A stretch of DNA of 64,000 nucleotides from Cryobacterium shii (GCF_004402595.1 NZ_SOFY01000077.1:90668-154667), one strand, 5' to 3'. Positions 19,662 through 29,722 are shown, numbered from the stretch's first letter. Numbers and translations: made by a program. Notes: generated by a model from the letters alone, not told the origin.

Positions 19662-19716
19662 TGTGGCGGACAGCCTGGTCAGGGGAGCCTGGTCGGGCCA
19701 ACGGGGGCGGGGCTGC

Positions 19717-20400
19717 CTAGCCGGTCTGGATCGTTGGCGGTGCGGTTGGCGGAACCGGTATCGGAGGGCGCTTCCTGGCCCGGCGCCCGGCTTTCCGCTC
19801 GGCCGCCTCCCGCGTCATCAGGGCCCGCGTCGCCGCCAGGTCGCCGAGCAGAGGGCGCCACCACCGTGACCGGGGATCGGAATCGACGAGGATCGTTCGC
19901 ACGAGAAACGTGAGGGGGATGGCCAGCAGCGCACCGATCGGCCCCATGATCACCGACCAGAACATCACGGAAACGAAGGTTATGGTCTGGCTGAGGGCGA
20001 CGGCGTTGCTGACCAGTCGGGTCTGGATGGCGCCCTGCACGACCGCGTTCACGAGGGTGTAGACGACGATCACGGAGATCGCCGTGGACCAGCCGCCTTC
20101 GAGGAATCCGAAGACCACGGGCGGGACGATCGCGATCAGGTAGCCGACATTCGGGATGTAGCTGCACACAAACGACAGCAACCCCCAGAGGAAGGCGCCC
20201 GGAACGGCGAGGACCACCAGCGCGAGTGCGTTGAGGGTGCCCTGCACGAGCCCGAGCGCCGTGGTCGTGACCATGTAGCGGCGCACATTCGACGCGTAGG
20301 CACGGAGCGCGTCGACCAGACTGGAGCGGGTCGGTTCGAGCCGCCCGGTACGGGAATTCTCTTTCGGTGCCAGCGCATATGAGTCCCCTCCGACGGGCCG
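19717..20400 (-). pseudogene. AI-2E-family transporter, 5'-truncated remnant
   Basis: The C-terminal half of an AI-2E (PerM-like) membrane protein is intact: ALVVLAVPGAFLWGLLSF, IPNVGYLIAIVPPVVFGFLE and MGPIGALLAIPLTFLVRTIL. Similarity continues upstream of the only available start (GTG 20286, no ribosome site) to about 20390 (RSSLVDALRAYASNVRRYM), then stops just before the glycosyltransferase. Family members are 340-400 aa; roughly the first 160-180 residues are absent. In that frame no ATG, GTG or TTG exists between 20286 and the glycosyltransferase gene, so the full remnant cannot be translated by itself. A 189-aa half-protein from 20286 is formally possible. Confidence 0.75.
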
Positions 20401-20462
20401 ATGCTTGCCCCGAATGTAGACCCAGGGGCCCTGCCCGGATAGCTCGAGGACAGACGGGGTCT

Positions 20463-21650
20463 CTACCGCGCCCTGGCGTCGTTCCCCGCGGACCGGTCCG
20501 CGAGGAAGCCCGGCGCGGCCTCGACGCCGTAGCCCGCGGACGACGTGCGCTTCGGCCGGTAGACCACGCGGGAGTGGTACACGAACCGAAGCACGAAACC
20601 GGCGGTGAGCAGCGCCGCCTGGGCCGCGACACTGGGGATGGACGTCACGCTGACGACCACCCAGAGCAGGTACGTGCGGAGCGTCGTCTCCGCCCCGTTG
20701 AAACCGAATGACTGCGCCAGTCGAGTCCAGACGTGTCGCCCCTCTTCCCGGAGGTCGTGGAAGACGAACCGTTCCTGCAGCAGGAAGTTCGTCACCATCG
20801 TGACCACGGCGGCGATGATCGCCGCCAGCAGGTACCAGACGCCGAACGCCTGCAGCAGGGCCATGATCGCGAGGTTGCCCACCGCTCCGAGCGCGCCGAT
20901 CAGCGCGAATCCGGACAGCCGGCCGAATCGGAGCGTCGCCAACTGAGTCACGAACCGCAAGCCCTGGCGGAAGTCGGCCTTCGACTCACCCGCGTGACGT
21001 TCCCCGAACACGAACGGCACCTCGACGACCGTGACCGCATTGCGCGCCAGGATCTCGAGCAGGATCTTGAACCCGCGCGGCCGGAGCGAACCGAGATCCA
21101 CCGACGACCGCCTGACGGCGAAGAACCCGGTCATCGGGTCGGTGCAGTTGCGGAGCCGGGTCGGGAACATGGCCCGGGTGAGAACGGTCGCCGCCGAAGA
21201 CACCAGCCGGCGGACAAACCCGCTCAGGCCCGCGGACGATCCGCCGCTGATATGGCGCGAGGCGACCACGACGTCGGCGACCTGGTCGACGCCCGACGCC
21301 AGCAGAACCGGGATGAGTTCCGGCGGATGCTGCAGGTCGCCGTCCATCACGACGCACCACTCGCCGACGGTCGCGGCCAGGCCGCCCAGAACAGCCCCGG
21401 AGAGTCCTCCGGCCGGGTGGTCCCGGTGGATGAGTCGCACCGGGATCTGCGCCCGGGCGGCCGCGCGCAGGATCGCGGCCGGAGTGTCGTCGGTCGAATC
21501 ATCGACGAAGACGATTTCGGCCGTGCGTCCCTCCAAGGCGGTTTCGATCCGCCGGACGAGTTCCGGCACGTTCGGCGCCTCGTTGAAGGTCGGGACGATG
21601 ACGGAGACATCCACGGTATTCCTCTTCCCATCGGGGTGGTCGGGAGTCAT
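20463..21650 (-). CDS. Family 2 glycosyltransferase with C-terminal GtrA domain (polyprenol-phosphate sugar synthase type)
   Basis: 395 aa. The GT-A domain (residues 14-235) has VSVIVPTFNEAPNVPELV, the VDDST aspartates and MDGDLQHPPEL. DPMTGFFAVRR is typical of dolichol/polyprenyl-phosphate mannose synthases. A GtrA-like domain with four membrane helices (about 255-375) follows. It probably transfers a sugar from a nucleotide donor to polyprenyl phosphate and helps flip or deliver it. ATG 21650 overlaps the stop of the upstream GT39 gene. That gene would use such a lipid-linked sugar, so the pair makes sense as one pathway. Confidence 0.88.
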   Translation of the reverse strand: MTPDHPDGKRNTVDVSVIVPTFNEAPNVPELVRRIETALEGRTAEIVFVDDSTDDTPAAILRAAARAQIPVRLIHRDHPAGGLSGAVLGGLAATVGEWCVVMDGDLQHPPELIPVLLASGVDQVADVVVASRHISGGSSAGLSGFVRRLVSSAATVLTRAMFPTRLRNCTDPMTGFFAVRRSSVDLGSLRPRGFKILLEILARNAVTVVEVPFVFGERHAGESKADFRQGLRFVTQLATLRFGRLSGFALIGALGAVGNLAIMALLQAFGVWYLLAAIIAAVVTMVTNFLLQERFVFHDLREEGRHVWTRLAQSFGFNGAETTLRTYLLWVVVSVTSIPSVAAQAALLTAGFVLRFVYHSRVVYRPKRTSSAGYGVEAAPGFLADRSAGNDARAR

Positions 21651-23164
21651 GATCGCCGGTCCAGTTCGTAGACGATCGTGCGGTGGGCCATCCGGGTGGA
21701 GACGACCTCGAACCCTTCACTCTCCAGCGCACCGAGGTCGCTGCCCCGGACGTTGTCGGGGCTGCCCGTGATTTCGACCAGCCACACCCGATCGGCGGGC
21801 GCGAGGCGGGCCGTGACGTCGGCGACCGGGTAGGTGGTGTCCCACAGTCGTCCTCTGGCCTGGTACGGCGTCTTGAGGGTGACGTCCCGCAGGCCCCGGA
21901 AATCGTCGGGGTAGAGGTGCAGCGCCAGCCGGGGGCGCTGGCGGGGGGCGGTCGTTTCGTCGAACACGACGGCATCACCGGGCCGCGCTTGCCGACCGAG
22001 GATCGCGGAGGCCTGGGCCAGGTCGCTGCCGGCGTCTTTGGCGTAGGGGCCGCGCTGGAGCACGTCGGTGGGGGCAGCCAGGACCAGCAGGAGCAGCAAC
22101 AGGGCGATCCGAGCCGACCGGGGCCTGACAGCGTCGATGCCGGCGGCCAGGGACAGGGCGACCGCGGGCACACAGAAGGAGACGTAGCGGAGGTTGTAGG
22201 CGGGGGTCGCCGCGTTGAGCCCCAGCAGGGCCAGCGTCGGAAGGACCACCCAGAGCAGCGCGAGCAGAACAGGAGGCGGGTTGCCGGGGCTTCGCCGCCA
22301 CGCCCCGATCGCGGCGACGGCGGCAACACCGAGCAACAGCCAGCCGGCAGCGGCGAGGAACGGGTTCCCGAACCACTGGGCGACCACGACCGACTGTGCC
22401 GTGGCGTACCCGCGATGGGCCAGGAAAGCGATTTGTTCTCGTTGGGCATACCCCAGCAGAACGATCGGAAGGGCCATTACGACGGCGACGCCGGCCGCCG
22501 GTGCCCACTCCTTCAGGTGGTCCCGGCCGGCCCGGGAGCTGAGGAGGAAAGCCCCGTGCACCCCCAGAAGCAGCCCGAGGTAGAGGAACACGTAGATTCC
22601 GACGGCCAGGCCGACCGCGTAACCGGCCCAGGCGAGACGGCGGGACACCACGGAGCCGAACCGGTGCCGGAGGAGGATCAGGAACAGGATCGTGACCCAG
22701 ACCGCGATGGCGGTGGAGGAAGCGTACGAGCGAGCGTCAGCCCCGAGGTAGCTGGTGCGGGGCAGCACCGTGCAGATGACGGCGGCGACGATACCCGCGT
22801 TCCGGCTCAGCAGCATCCGCCCGAGGACGAACGTTCCGGCGACGACGAAGCCGACGGCGATCGCGCTGGGCAGTCGCACCGAGAGCTCCGAGGCGCCGAA
22901 CACCTGAATCCAGAAGTGCAGGAAGAGGTAGTAGACGCCGTGCACCGCGTCGATGTTCTTCAGCATGTCGATCAGGGTGGGCAGCGAGCGCTCAGCCGAC
23001 ATCACACTCGCGGCTTCGTCGCCCCAGAAAGAGGGGATCCACGAGCCGGCAAACGACACGACGAAGCCGACTGCTCCGAGGCCCGCTGCCAGGCGCCACC
23101 GGTCTGAGCTCGGGCGCGCGGCCGGCTCGATCCCAGCGGAGGTCCGAGCGAGCGTTGAGGTCAT
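21647..23164 (-). CDS. Polyprenol-phosphate-sugar-dependent membrane glycosyltransferase (GT39/PMT-like, GT-C fold)
   Basis: 505 aa with about 10-12 hydrophobic helices. The first loop has PSFWGDEAASVMSAERSL, the D-E motif of GT-C enzymes of the ArnT/GT39/GT83 type, and the C-terminal third is an extracytoplasmic domain (LYPDDFRGLRDVTLKTPY). It is predicted to move a sugar from polyprenyl phosphate to an envelope acceptor. The open frame reaches 23314, but MTSTLARTSAG (ATG 23164) is the sensible start. The region upstream of it (23165-23316) is shared with the divergent response regulator. Confidence 0.85.
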   Translation of the reverse strand: MTSTLARTSAGIEPAARPSSDRWRLAAGLGAVGFVVSFAGSWIPSFWGDEAASVMSAERSLPTLIDMLKNIDAVHGVYYLFLHFWIQVFGASELSVRLPSAIAVGFVVAGTFVLGRMLLSRNAGIVAAVICTVLPRTSYLGADARSYASSTAIAVWVTILFLILLRHRFGSVVSRRLAWAGYAVGLAVGIYVFLYLGLLLGVHGAFLLSSRAGRDHLKEWAPAAGVAVVMALPIVLLGYAQREQIAFLAHRGYATAQSVVVAQWFGNPFLAAAGWLLLGVAAVAAIGAWRRSPGNPPPVLLALLWVVLPTLALLGLNAATPAYNLRYVSFCVPAVALSLAAGIDAVRPRSARIALLLLLLVLAAPTDVLQRGPYAKDAGSDLAQASAILGRQARPGDAVVFDETTAPRQRPRLALHLYPDDFRGLRDVTLKTPYQARGRLWDTTYPVADVTARLAPADRVWLVEITGSPDNVRGSDLGALESEGFEVVSTRMAHRTIVYELDRRS

Positions 23165-23316
23165 AGTGCAATGCTCGGCGGCGAAAATGACGATGTACCG
23201 GTAAATCAGGGGTTTTAAGTTGTAACTGTGTACAGGAAGCGCCGGGTATGACCTCCGGGCGCGTTCCCCGGGCGATGAAGTAGTTTTGTGGACATGCGGG
23301 ACGGGAGAATCCACCA

Positions 23317-23994
23317 GTGAGATCGATCCTCATCGTCGAAGACGATGCGCAGATGGGCCTCGCTCTCGAGCGCGGGATCCAGGCGGAGGGGTATGAGACC
23401 GTGCTCGTGGACAACGGTGTCGACGCGCTGATCAACCTGGCGAACAGAAAATTCGCCGCGGCCGTCGTCGACGTGATGCTGCCCCGGATGTCCGGCTTCG
23501 AGATCTGCCGGCACGTGCGCGAAACGGGCAACGCCATGCCCCTGCTTCTGCTCACCGCGCGTGATGCCGTCGATGACCGGGTGACCGGGCTCGATGCCGG
23601 CGCGGACGACTACCTGACCAAGCCGTTCAGCTTCGCCGAGCTGGCCGCGAGGATCCGGGCGCTGATCCGGCGAGACCCGGCGGAGCAGTGGATCAAGGTC
23701 ACCGCGGGCGACGTGACGCTGGATTCCCAGTCCCGAAAAGGGCAGGCCGGCGGGCATCCGCTTTCGCTCAGCCCCAATGAGTTCATGTTGTTGCGAGGAT
23801 TGATCACCCAGCTGGAGGTGCCGTTCACCCGGCAGGAGATTCTCGAGTCCGTCTGGGGGACGGCGACGCACATCGACGCCAACATCGTGGAACAGTACGT
23901 CAGCACGTTGCGCAAGAAGCTGTCGGCCCGAGGCAGCAACGTGTCCATCGTCACCGTGCGTGGTGTGGGTTACCTCGCGAAGGTCGACGAGTGA
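23317..23994 (+). CDS. OmpR-family response regulator
   Basis: 225 aa. Receiver domain with acidic pocket E8-D9-D10, phospho-acceptor D52 (AAVVDVMLPRMSG), Thr in LLLTARD and Lys in YLTKPF. A C-terminal winged helix carries SPNEFMLLRGLI and WGTATHIDANIVEQYVSTLR. GTG start with GGGAGAA upstream. The downstream kinase overlaps by 4 nt (GTGA). The two-component system diverges from the glycosyltransferase genes and may regulate them; no specific signal is evident. Confidence 0.95.
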   Translation: MRSILIVEDDAQMGLALERGIQAEGYETVLVDNGVDALINLANRKFAAAVVDVMLPRMSGFEICRHVRETGNAMPLLLLTARDAVDDRVTGLDAGADDYLTKPFSFAELAARIRALIRRDPAEQWIKVTAGDVTLDSQSRKGQAGGHPLSLSPNEFMLLRGLITQLEVPFTRQEILESVWGTATHIDANIVEQYVSTLRKKLSARGSNVSIVTVRGVGYLAKVDE

Positions 23995-25433
23995 CCTGGA
24001 TCCGACGGCTGTCGATCCGCTGGAAGATCACCATCGGCAGTGTCCTCGTCGCAGCCGTGCTGCTGACGGCGGCCTCGTTCATCTTCCGGTTGCAGATGGA
24101 GCAGGTGCAGATCAACTCCGACAAGAAGTTGCTCTACGACGCCAGCACCCCGTACCTGACGGACATCCAGTCGCATCCGGACCAGATCGACCCGCCGGCC
24201 GGGGAACAGCATGTGGCCGTTGTGAGTCCGGACGGGGCGGTCGTCGTCAGTAATCTTCCGGACGCGCTGTCCGACGGGCTGGGCCGCCTCACCGAGCTGG
24301 CGGACGGCTCCCACATCGTCCACGAACCGCGCGCCGACTACCTGGTGGTCGTGCGCACGGTCCCCACAGCGGATGGTGCGTGGCACGTGGTGGCGACGCG
24401 CGACCTGCGATTGACGGCGATCGTGCTGGCGAACGTGACGAAGGTGCTGATCATCGGCGCCGTGATGCTGCTCGCGGGGTTCGGACTGGCGTCGTGGCTC
24501 CTGACCACGGCGGCGTTGCGACCCGTCTCGCAGATGCGGCGTCGTGCCGAAGAACTTCGCGCCAGCGGGTCTTCCGAACCCCTGCCGGTAGGTCCGGCCC
24601 AGGATGAACTAGCCGATCTCGCCATCACCCTGAACGACTTCATCGCCAGTGTCCGCTCCACCGCCGCCAGGGAAAAGCAGATGGTCTCTGATGCCAGCCA
24701 TGAACTGCGCACCCCGATCGCCCTGCTCAAGATCCAGCTCGAGCTCGCCCACCTGAGCGAGGGCAACGCGACTGCCCTCACGGACGACCTGCGCCTGGCC
24801 GAAAACTCCGTGGATCGGCTGTCCGTGCTGGCGACGAACCTGCTCACCCTGTCATCGCTCGACGCCGGGCAGATTGCGCAGTCCTCACCCTGGCGGGAAC
24901 TCAGCGCCGAGTTCGCCGCCGCATCGGACCGGGCTCGGCTGCTGGCCCTGGACAAGTCCATCGCCGTGGAGTTCGACGTGGAGGACGCCTCGGACGACCT
25001 CGAATACCCGATCGCCGTGGCGCACTTCGCCCAGGTCGTCGACAATCTGATCAGCAACGCGCTGCGGGCAGCGCCGGAGTCGGGGGAGGTCCACGCGCGG
25101 CTGGTGCAGCACGGCACCGAACTTCGGCTGTCGGTCGAAGACACCGGGCCAGGGATGCCGGACGATTTCATCGGCATCGCGTTCGACCGCTTCACCCGCC
25201 CGGACGGGCAAAGAGGGGGCGCCCTCGGCGGCAGCGGCCTCGGGTTGGCCATCGTCCGGGCAATCGTCTCGAGCTCGAGGGGCGGAGTCCGGCTCGCCAA
25301 CCGGCCGGGCGGCGGTTTCACGGCTACAGTGACCATTCCGCAGTCCCCATCCGGCCAGCAGCCCCCGCCCTTTCTGCAGGCAGGGTCCACGGCCGCCGAG
25401 CCGACGGTTCCCGCGGAACACGGAGAGCGATGA
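23991..25433 (+). CDS. Sensor histidine kinase
   Basis: 480 aa. Membrane helices at about 13-33 and 145-168 flank a sensor loop of about 110 residues. A HAMP linker follows, then the dimerisation domain with the phospho-acceptor His237 in ASHELRTPIALLKIQLEL. The ATPase domain shows the N box VDNLISNALRAAPES and the G boxes DTGPGMPDDF and GGSGLGLAIV. The topology indicates sensing outside the membrane. Overlaps the response regulator upstream and the DUF2127 gene downstream (ATGA), so all three are one operon. Confidence 0.95.
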   Translation: MTWIRRLSIRWKITIGSVLVAAVLLTAASFIFRLQMEQVQINSDKKLLYDASTPYLTDIQSHPDQIDPPAGEQHVAVVSPDGAVVVSNLPDALSDGLGRLTELADGSHIVHEPRADYLVVVRTVPTADGAWHVVATRDLRLTAIVLANVTKVLIIGAVMLLAGFGLASWLLTTAALRPVSQMRRRAEELRASGSSEPLPVGPAQDELADLAITLNDFIASVRSTAAREKQMVSDASHELRTPIALLKIQLELAHLSEGNATALTDDLRLAENSVDRLSVLATNLLTLSSLDAGQIAQSSPWRELSAEFAAASDRARLLALDKSIAVEFDVEDASDDLEYPIAVAHFAQVVDNLISNALRAAPESGEVHARLVQHGTELRLSVEDTGPGMPDDFIGIAFDRFTRPDGQRGGALGGSGLGLAIVRAIVSSSRGGVRLANRPGGGFTATVTIPQSPSGQQPPPFLQAGSTAAEPTVPAEHGER

Positions 25434-25933
25434 GCGCGCGTCAGCCCGGGCGCCTGCTGGACACCACCTTCCGCGTCAGCGTGATCCTGAAAGGCCTCGA
25501 CGGGGTCCTGGAGATCGTCGGCGGCGTCCTGCTGCTGCTGGTGTCGCCCGCGCAGATCGGGGCGATCACCCGGTTCCTGACCCAGCACGAGCTCTCCGAA
25601 GACCCGCACGACCTGGTCGCTAACGGCCTGCGGCACCTCGCCGACGGAATCAGCGTGTCCGCCTCGATCTTCGCGGCGGTCTATCTGCTCCTCCACGGGC
25701 TGGTGAAAGTCGTGCTCGTCTGGGCGGTGCTCAGGGACAAACTGTGGGCGTATCCGTGGATGATCGGGTTCCTCCTGGTCTTCATCGTGTACCAGTGCTA
25801 CCAGCTGGCGGTGGCCTTCTCCTGGGGCATCGTGGCCCTCACCGCGTTCGACCTCATCGTCGTCTACCTCACCTGGCGGGAGTACGGAATCCACCGGGCC
25901 CGGCGGGCCGACGCGGAGCGCAGTGCGGCCTGA
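25430..25933 (+). CDS. DUF2127-family membrane protein
   Basis: 167 aa with four predicted membrane helices. DTTFRVSVILKGLDGVLEIVGG near residue 11 is the DUF2127 hallmark, and YLLLHGLVKVVLVWAVLRDKLWAYPW is also conserved. Function is unknown. Translationally coupled to the histidine kinase (ATGA overlap), so it may be an accessory of that sensor; this is inference from gene order. Confidence 0.85.
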   Translation: MSARQPGRLLDTTFRVSVILKGLDGVLEIVGGVLLLLVSPAQIGAITRFLTQHELSEDPHDLVANGLRHLADGISVSASIFAAVYLLLHGLVKVVLVWAVLRDKLWAYPWMIGFLLVFIVYQCYQLAVAFSWGIVALTAFDLIVVYLTWREYGIHRARRADAERSAA

Positions 25934-25996
25934 CCGCGACCGGCGGGCGCCCGGGCGCAGCGGACGCCCAGAGGAATAGGGCAGGATCGAAGGATC

Positions 25997-28516
25997 ATGG
26001 CTACCCTCACCGCCCTCCCGCACGTCACCGATCCCGACGTGCTCTTCGAGGCCTTCGAAACGTGGGCGGGGGAGCAGGAGCTGTCACTGTACCCGGCCCA
26101 GGAGGAAGCCCTGATCGAGATCGTGTCGGGGGCGAACCTGATCCTGAGCACCCCGACCGGGACCGGCAAATCGCTCGTCGCCGTCGGCGCACACTTCGCC
26201 GCGCTCTCGGCCGGCAAGCGCAGCTTCTACACCGCGCCGATCAAGGCCCTCGTCAGCGAGAAGTTCTTCGCGCTGGTCGAGATCTTCGGCGCCGAGAACG
26301 TGGGCATGATGACCGGCGACTCCTCGGTCAACTCGGATGCCCCGATCATCTGCTGCACGGCGGAGATCCTCGCCAACTTGGCGCTGCGAAACGGCGAGGA
26401 CACCCCCGTCGACCAGGTCGTGATGGACGAATTCCACTTCTACGGCGACCCGGACCGCGGCTGGGCCTGGCAGGTGCCGCTGCTGCTGCTGCCGCGGGTG
26501 CAGTTCATCCTGATGTCGGCGACCCTCGGCGACGTCACCTTCATCGCCGACGACCTCTCCCGGCGCACCGGCCGGCCCACCGCGGTCGTCACCGGGGTCG
26601 AACGGCCGGTGCCGCTGCACTACTACTACGAGACCACGCCCGTGCACGAGACGGTCGAGGAGCTGCTCAAGACCGGGCAAGCGCCGGTCTACATCGTGCA
26701 CTTCGCGCAGGCCGCCGCCCTCGAACGGGCGCAGGCGCTCAGCAGCGTCAAGGTCGCCACCAAGGAACAGAAGGAGGCGATCGCCGACCTGATCGGCGAG
26801 TTCCGCTTCACCACGAGCTTCGGCAAAACGCTGTCCCGGCTGATCCGGATGGGGATCGGCGTGCACCACGCCGGCATGCTGCCCAAGTACCGGCGCCTGG
26901 TCGAGCAGCTCGCCCAGCGCGGCCTGCTCCGGGTGATCTGCGGCACGGACACCCTGGGCGTGGGCATCAACGTGCCCATCCGCACGGTGCTGTTCACCGC
27001 GCTGACCAAGTACGACGGCGTCAAGATGCGCCAGCTCAACGCCCGCGAATTCCACCAGATCGCCGGACGCGCGGGCCGGGCCGGCTACGACACGGCCGGA
27101 ACCGTGGTCATCCAGGCGCCCGACCATGAGACCGACAACCTCAAGGCGGTCGAAAAGGCCGGCGACGACCCGAAGAAGAAGCGCAAGATCATCCGCAAGA
27201 AGGCGCCCGTGGGATTCGTCTCCTGGGGTGAGCCGTCCTTCCAGCGGCTCGTTGCGGCCGAACCGGAAACCATGAACTCGAGCATGCAGATGACCGCGGC
27301 CATGCTGATCAACGTGATCGGCCGCGGCGGGGACGCGTTCGCCCATGTCTACGACCTCATCTTCGACAACCACGAACCGTGGAAGCGTCAGCTCGCGCAC
27401 GCCCGGCGCGCCCTGGGGATCTACAAGACCCTGCGGGCGGCGGGGATCGTGGAACAGAGCGCGGGCGGGGACATCCGTCTGACCGTCGACCTGCAGCCCA
27501 ACTTCGCCCTCAACCAGCCCCTGTCGCCGTTCGCGCTCGCCGCCTTCGACCTGCTCGACGCCGACCCCGACGTGGCCGGCCCGGGCAGCGGCCACTACGC
27601 CCTCGACATGATCTCCATCCTCGAGGCCACCCTCGACGACCCGCGCCCGGTGCTGATGGGACAGCAGTTCGCGGCCCGCGGCGAGGCCGTGAACGCGATG
27701 AAGCGCGAGGGCGTCGAATACGACGAACGGATGGCGCTGCTCGAGGAGGTCACCTGGCCCAAGCCGCTCGAGGAGCTGCTGGACTACACCTTCGCCACCT
27801 ACAAGGAATCCCAGCCCTGGATCGCCGACTTCGAGCTCAGCCCGAAGACCGTCGTGCGGGACATGTACGAGCGGGCGATGTCGTTCGGCGAGTTCGTGGC
27901 CTACTACAAGCTCGCCCGCAGCGAGGGCGTCGTGCTCCGCTACCTCTCGGACGCCTACCGGGCGGCCCGGCAGACCATCCCGGACGACGCCAAGACCGAG
28001 GACTTGCTCGACCTGATCGAGTGGCTGGGCGAACTGGTGCGCCAGGTGGACTCGAGCCTGCTCGACGAGTGGGAGGAGCTCATCCACCCGGACCTGGCCG
28101 TGCACTCGGATGCCGCGCAGTCGGTGCTGCCGCCGGCGCCGCGCCGCCTGACCACCAACACCCGCGCGTTCCGCATCCTGGTGCGCAACGAACTGTTCCG
28201 GCGGGTGCAGCTGGCCGCGCTCGAGAACTACGATGCGCTGGGCGAACTCGACCGGGAACACGGCTTCCACGCGGATGCCTGGGGCGACGCCATGGACGGC
28301 TACTACGCCGAGCATGACGAGCTGCTCACCGGGGCGAATGCGCGCAGTGCCGGCCTGTTGATCCTGGAGGAGGGTGCATCCGTCTGGACCGCCCGGCAGA
28401 TCTTCGACGACCCGGCGGGGGACCACGACTGGGGCATCAGCGCCACGGTCGACCTGGCCGCATCGGACGAACTCGGCGCCGCCGTGCTGCGCGTGACCGG
28501 GGTGGACCGGCTCTAG
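25997..28516 (+). CDS. Ski2-like DEAD/DEAH-box RNA helicase with DUF3516
   Basis: 839 aa. Motif I TPTGTGKSL, motif II DEFH, motif III SATLGD and motif VI QIAGRAGRAGYD define a superfamily-2 helicase. The large C-terminal part (about 400-839) is the DUF3516 region found with it in actinobacteria. Related helicases act in RNA processing or ribosome assembly; the substrate here is not known. The only start with a plausible ribosome site is ATG 25997 (GAAGGATC). The gene is probably monocistronic, as the next gene has its own -10. Confidence 0.93.
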   Translation: MATLTALPHVTDPDVLFEAFETWAGEQELSLYPAQEEALIEIVSGANLILSTPTGTGKSLVAVGAHFAALSAGKRSFYTAPIKALVSEKFFALVEIFGAENVGMMTGDSSVNSDAPIICCTAEILANLALRNGEDTPVDQVVMDEFHFYGDPDRGWAWQVPLLLLPRVQFILMSATLGDVTFIADDLSRRTGRPTAVVTGVERPVPLHYYYETTPVHETVEELLKTGQAPVYIVHFAQAAALERAQALSSVKVATKEQKEAIADLIGEFRFTTSFGKTLSRLIRMGIGVHHAGMLPKYRRLVEQLAQRGLLRVICGTDTLGVGINVPIRTVLFTALTKYDGVKMRQLNAREFHQIAGRAGRAGYDTAGTVVIQAPDHETDNLKAVEKAGDDPKKKRKIIRKKAPVGFVSWGEPSFQRLVAAEPETMNSSMQMTAAMLINVIGRGGDAFAHVYDLIFDNHEPWKRQLAHARRALGIYKTLRAAGIVEQSAGGDIRLTVDLQPNFALNQPLSPFALAAFDLLDADPDVAGPGSGHYALDMISILEATLDDPRPVLMGQQFAARGEAVNAMKREGVEYDERMALLEEVTWPKPLEELLDYTFATYKESQPWIADFELSPKTVVRDMYERAMSFGEFVAYYKLARSEGVVLRYLSDAYRAARQTIPDDAKTEDLLDLIEWLGELVRQVDSSLLDEWEELIHPDLAVHSDAAQSVLPPAPRRLTTNTRAFRILVRNELFRRVQLAALENYDALGELDREHGFHADAWGDAMDGYYAEHDELLTGANARSAGLLILEEGASVWTARQIFDDPAGDHDWGISATVDLAASDELGAAVLRVTGVDRL

Positions 28517-28574
28517 GCGAGTCGGTGCCGGGGAGCCCGTGCCGGGGAGCCGTCCGCGGAGTACCGTGGGGAAC

Positions 28575-29624
28575 ATGCCCCAGTTTCAGCCTGCAACGGC
28601 CCCCATCCGCACCGGCCTGATCGGTTTCGGCACCTCCGGGCGCGTCTTCCATAGCCCGCTCCTCGCCGCGAACCCCGACTTCTCGCTGGACCTGATCGTG
28701 ACGCGGGACCCGGCCCGGCTCAACGCCGCGGCGACCCGATACCCTCAGGCGCGCCTGGTGCCGACCGTGGAAGACCTGTTCGCGGCCGCCGACGACCTGG
28801 ACCTGGTCGTGATCGGCTCCCCGTCGGCCACCCACGTCGAGCTCGCGAACGCCGCCCTCGACGCCGGCCTTGCCGTGGTCGTCGACAAGCCGTTCGCAGT
28901 GAAACCATGGGAGGGCCGTGACCTGATCGAGAAGGCCCGGCGACTCGGTTTGCTCCTCACCGTGTTCCAGAACCGGCGCTGGGACGGCGACTTCCTCACG
29001 CTGCGTGCGCTGCTCGCCGAGGGGGCGCTGGGTGAGGTGCGCCGGTTTGAGTCCCGGTTCGAGTGGTGGAAGCCGGAACAGACCAAGTCGTGGAAGGTCG
29101 GCGCGACCATCCAGCAGGGTGGCGGGGTACTCTTCGACCTCGGCGCACACCTGATCGACCAGGCCCTGCAGCTCTTCGGCCCGGTCGATGACGTCTACGC
29201 GGAGACCCTGACCCGGCGCCCGGGCGGCGCCGCCGATGACGACACCTTCGTCGCCCTCCATCACGGGTCTGGGGTGCGCTCACACCTGTGGATGAACGGC
29301 ATCGCCGCGCAGGTCGGCCCACGCTTCCGCGTGCTCGGCTCCGAATCCGGGTACACCAAGTGGGGCCTCGACGGCCAGGAGACCGCCCTCGCGGCAGGCG
29401 CCAGCCCGACCGACCCGGACTTCGGGGTGGACCCGGAATCCGCCTGGGGCATGCTCGGCCGTGACGGCGCGCTGACCCGAGTGCCCACCGAGCGCGGCGC
29501 CTACGGGGCGTTCTACAGCGGACTGGCCGACGCCCTGCTGCGCGGGGGGCCGGTCCCGGTCGACCCGGAGGACGCGCTGCGCGTGATCAACGTGATCGAG
29601 CGCGTGAACCTGCTGACGCACTAG
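28575..29624 (+). CDS. Gfo/Idh/MocA-family NAD(P)-dependent oxidoreductase
   Basis: 349 aa. The N-terminal Rossmann fold is RTGLIGFGTSGRVFHSPLLA, followed by the family's E/D-K-P motif (VVVDKPFAVKPWEG, near residue 105) and a C-terminal alpha/beta domain with the GGGVLFDLGAHLIDQAL block that carries the catalytic His. Closest in style to the YdgJ/YvaA group acting on inositol-like or sugar substrates; the substrate is not determined. TACCGT lies 7 nt before ATG 28575, suggesting a leaderless or very short leader. A type-A palindrome lies about 100 nt after the stop. Confidence 0.9.
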   Translation: MPQFQPATAPIRTGLIGFGTSGRVFHSPLLAANPDFSLDLIVTRDPARLNAAATRYPQARLVPTVEDLFAAADDLDLVVIGSPSATHVELANAALDAGLAVVVDKPFAVKPWEGRDLIEKARRLGLLLTVFQNRRWDGDFLTLRALLAEGALGEVRRFESRFEWWKPEQTKSWKVGATIQQGGGVLFDLGAHLIDQALQLFGPVDDVYAETLTRRPGGAADDDTFVALHHGSGVRSHLWMNGIAAQVGPRFRVLGSESGYTKWGLDGQETALAAGASPTDPDFGVDPESAWGMLGRDGALTRVPTERGAYGAFYSGLADALLRGGPVPVDPEDALRVINVIERVNLLTH

Positions 29625-29722
29625 ACGGTTCCGCGGCTCGCGGTGCTGGTTCCCGCTGCCGGTCGGGCTCGCACCGCGGCTCCCGCCGCCGGTTCCCCGG
29701 CCGGGGTCCGCACGTCCCCTAA

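Noticed and set aside
21647..23314. GT39-type protein starting at 23314 (555 aa)
   Set aside because: The first 50 codons overlap the start of the divergent response regulator and show no conserved sequence; ATG 23164 gives a normal N-terminus.
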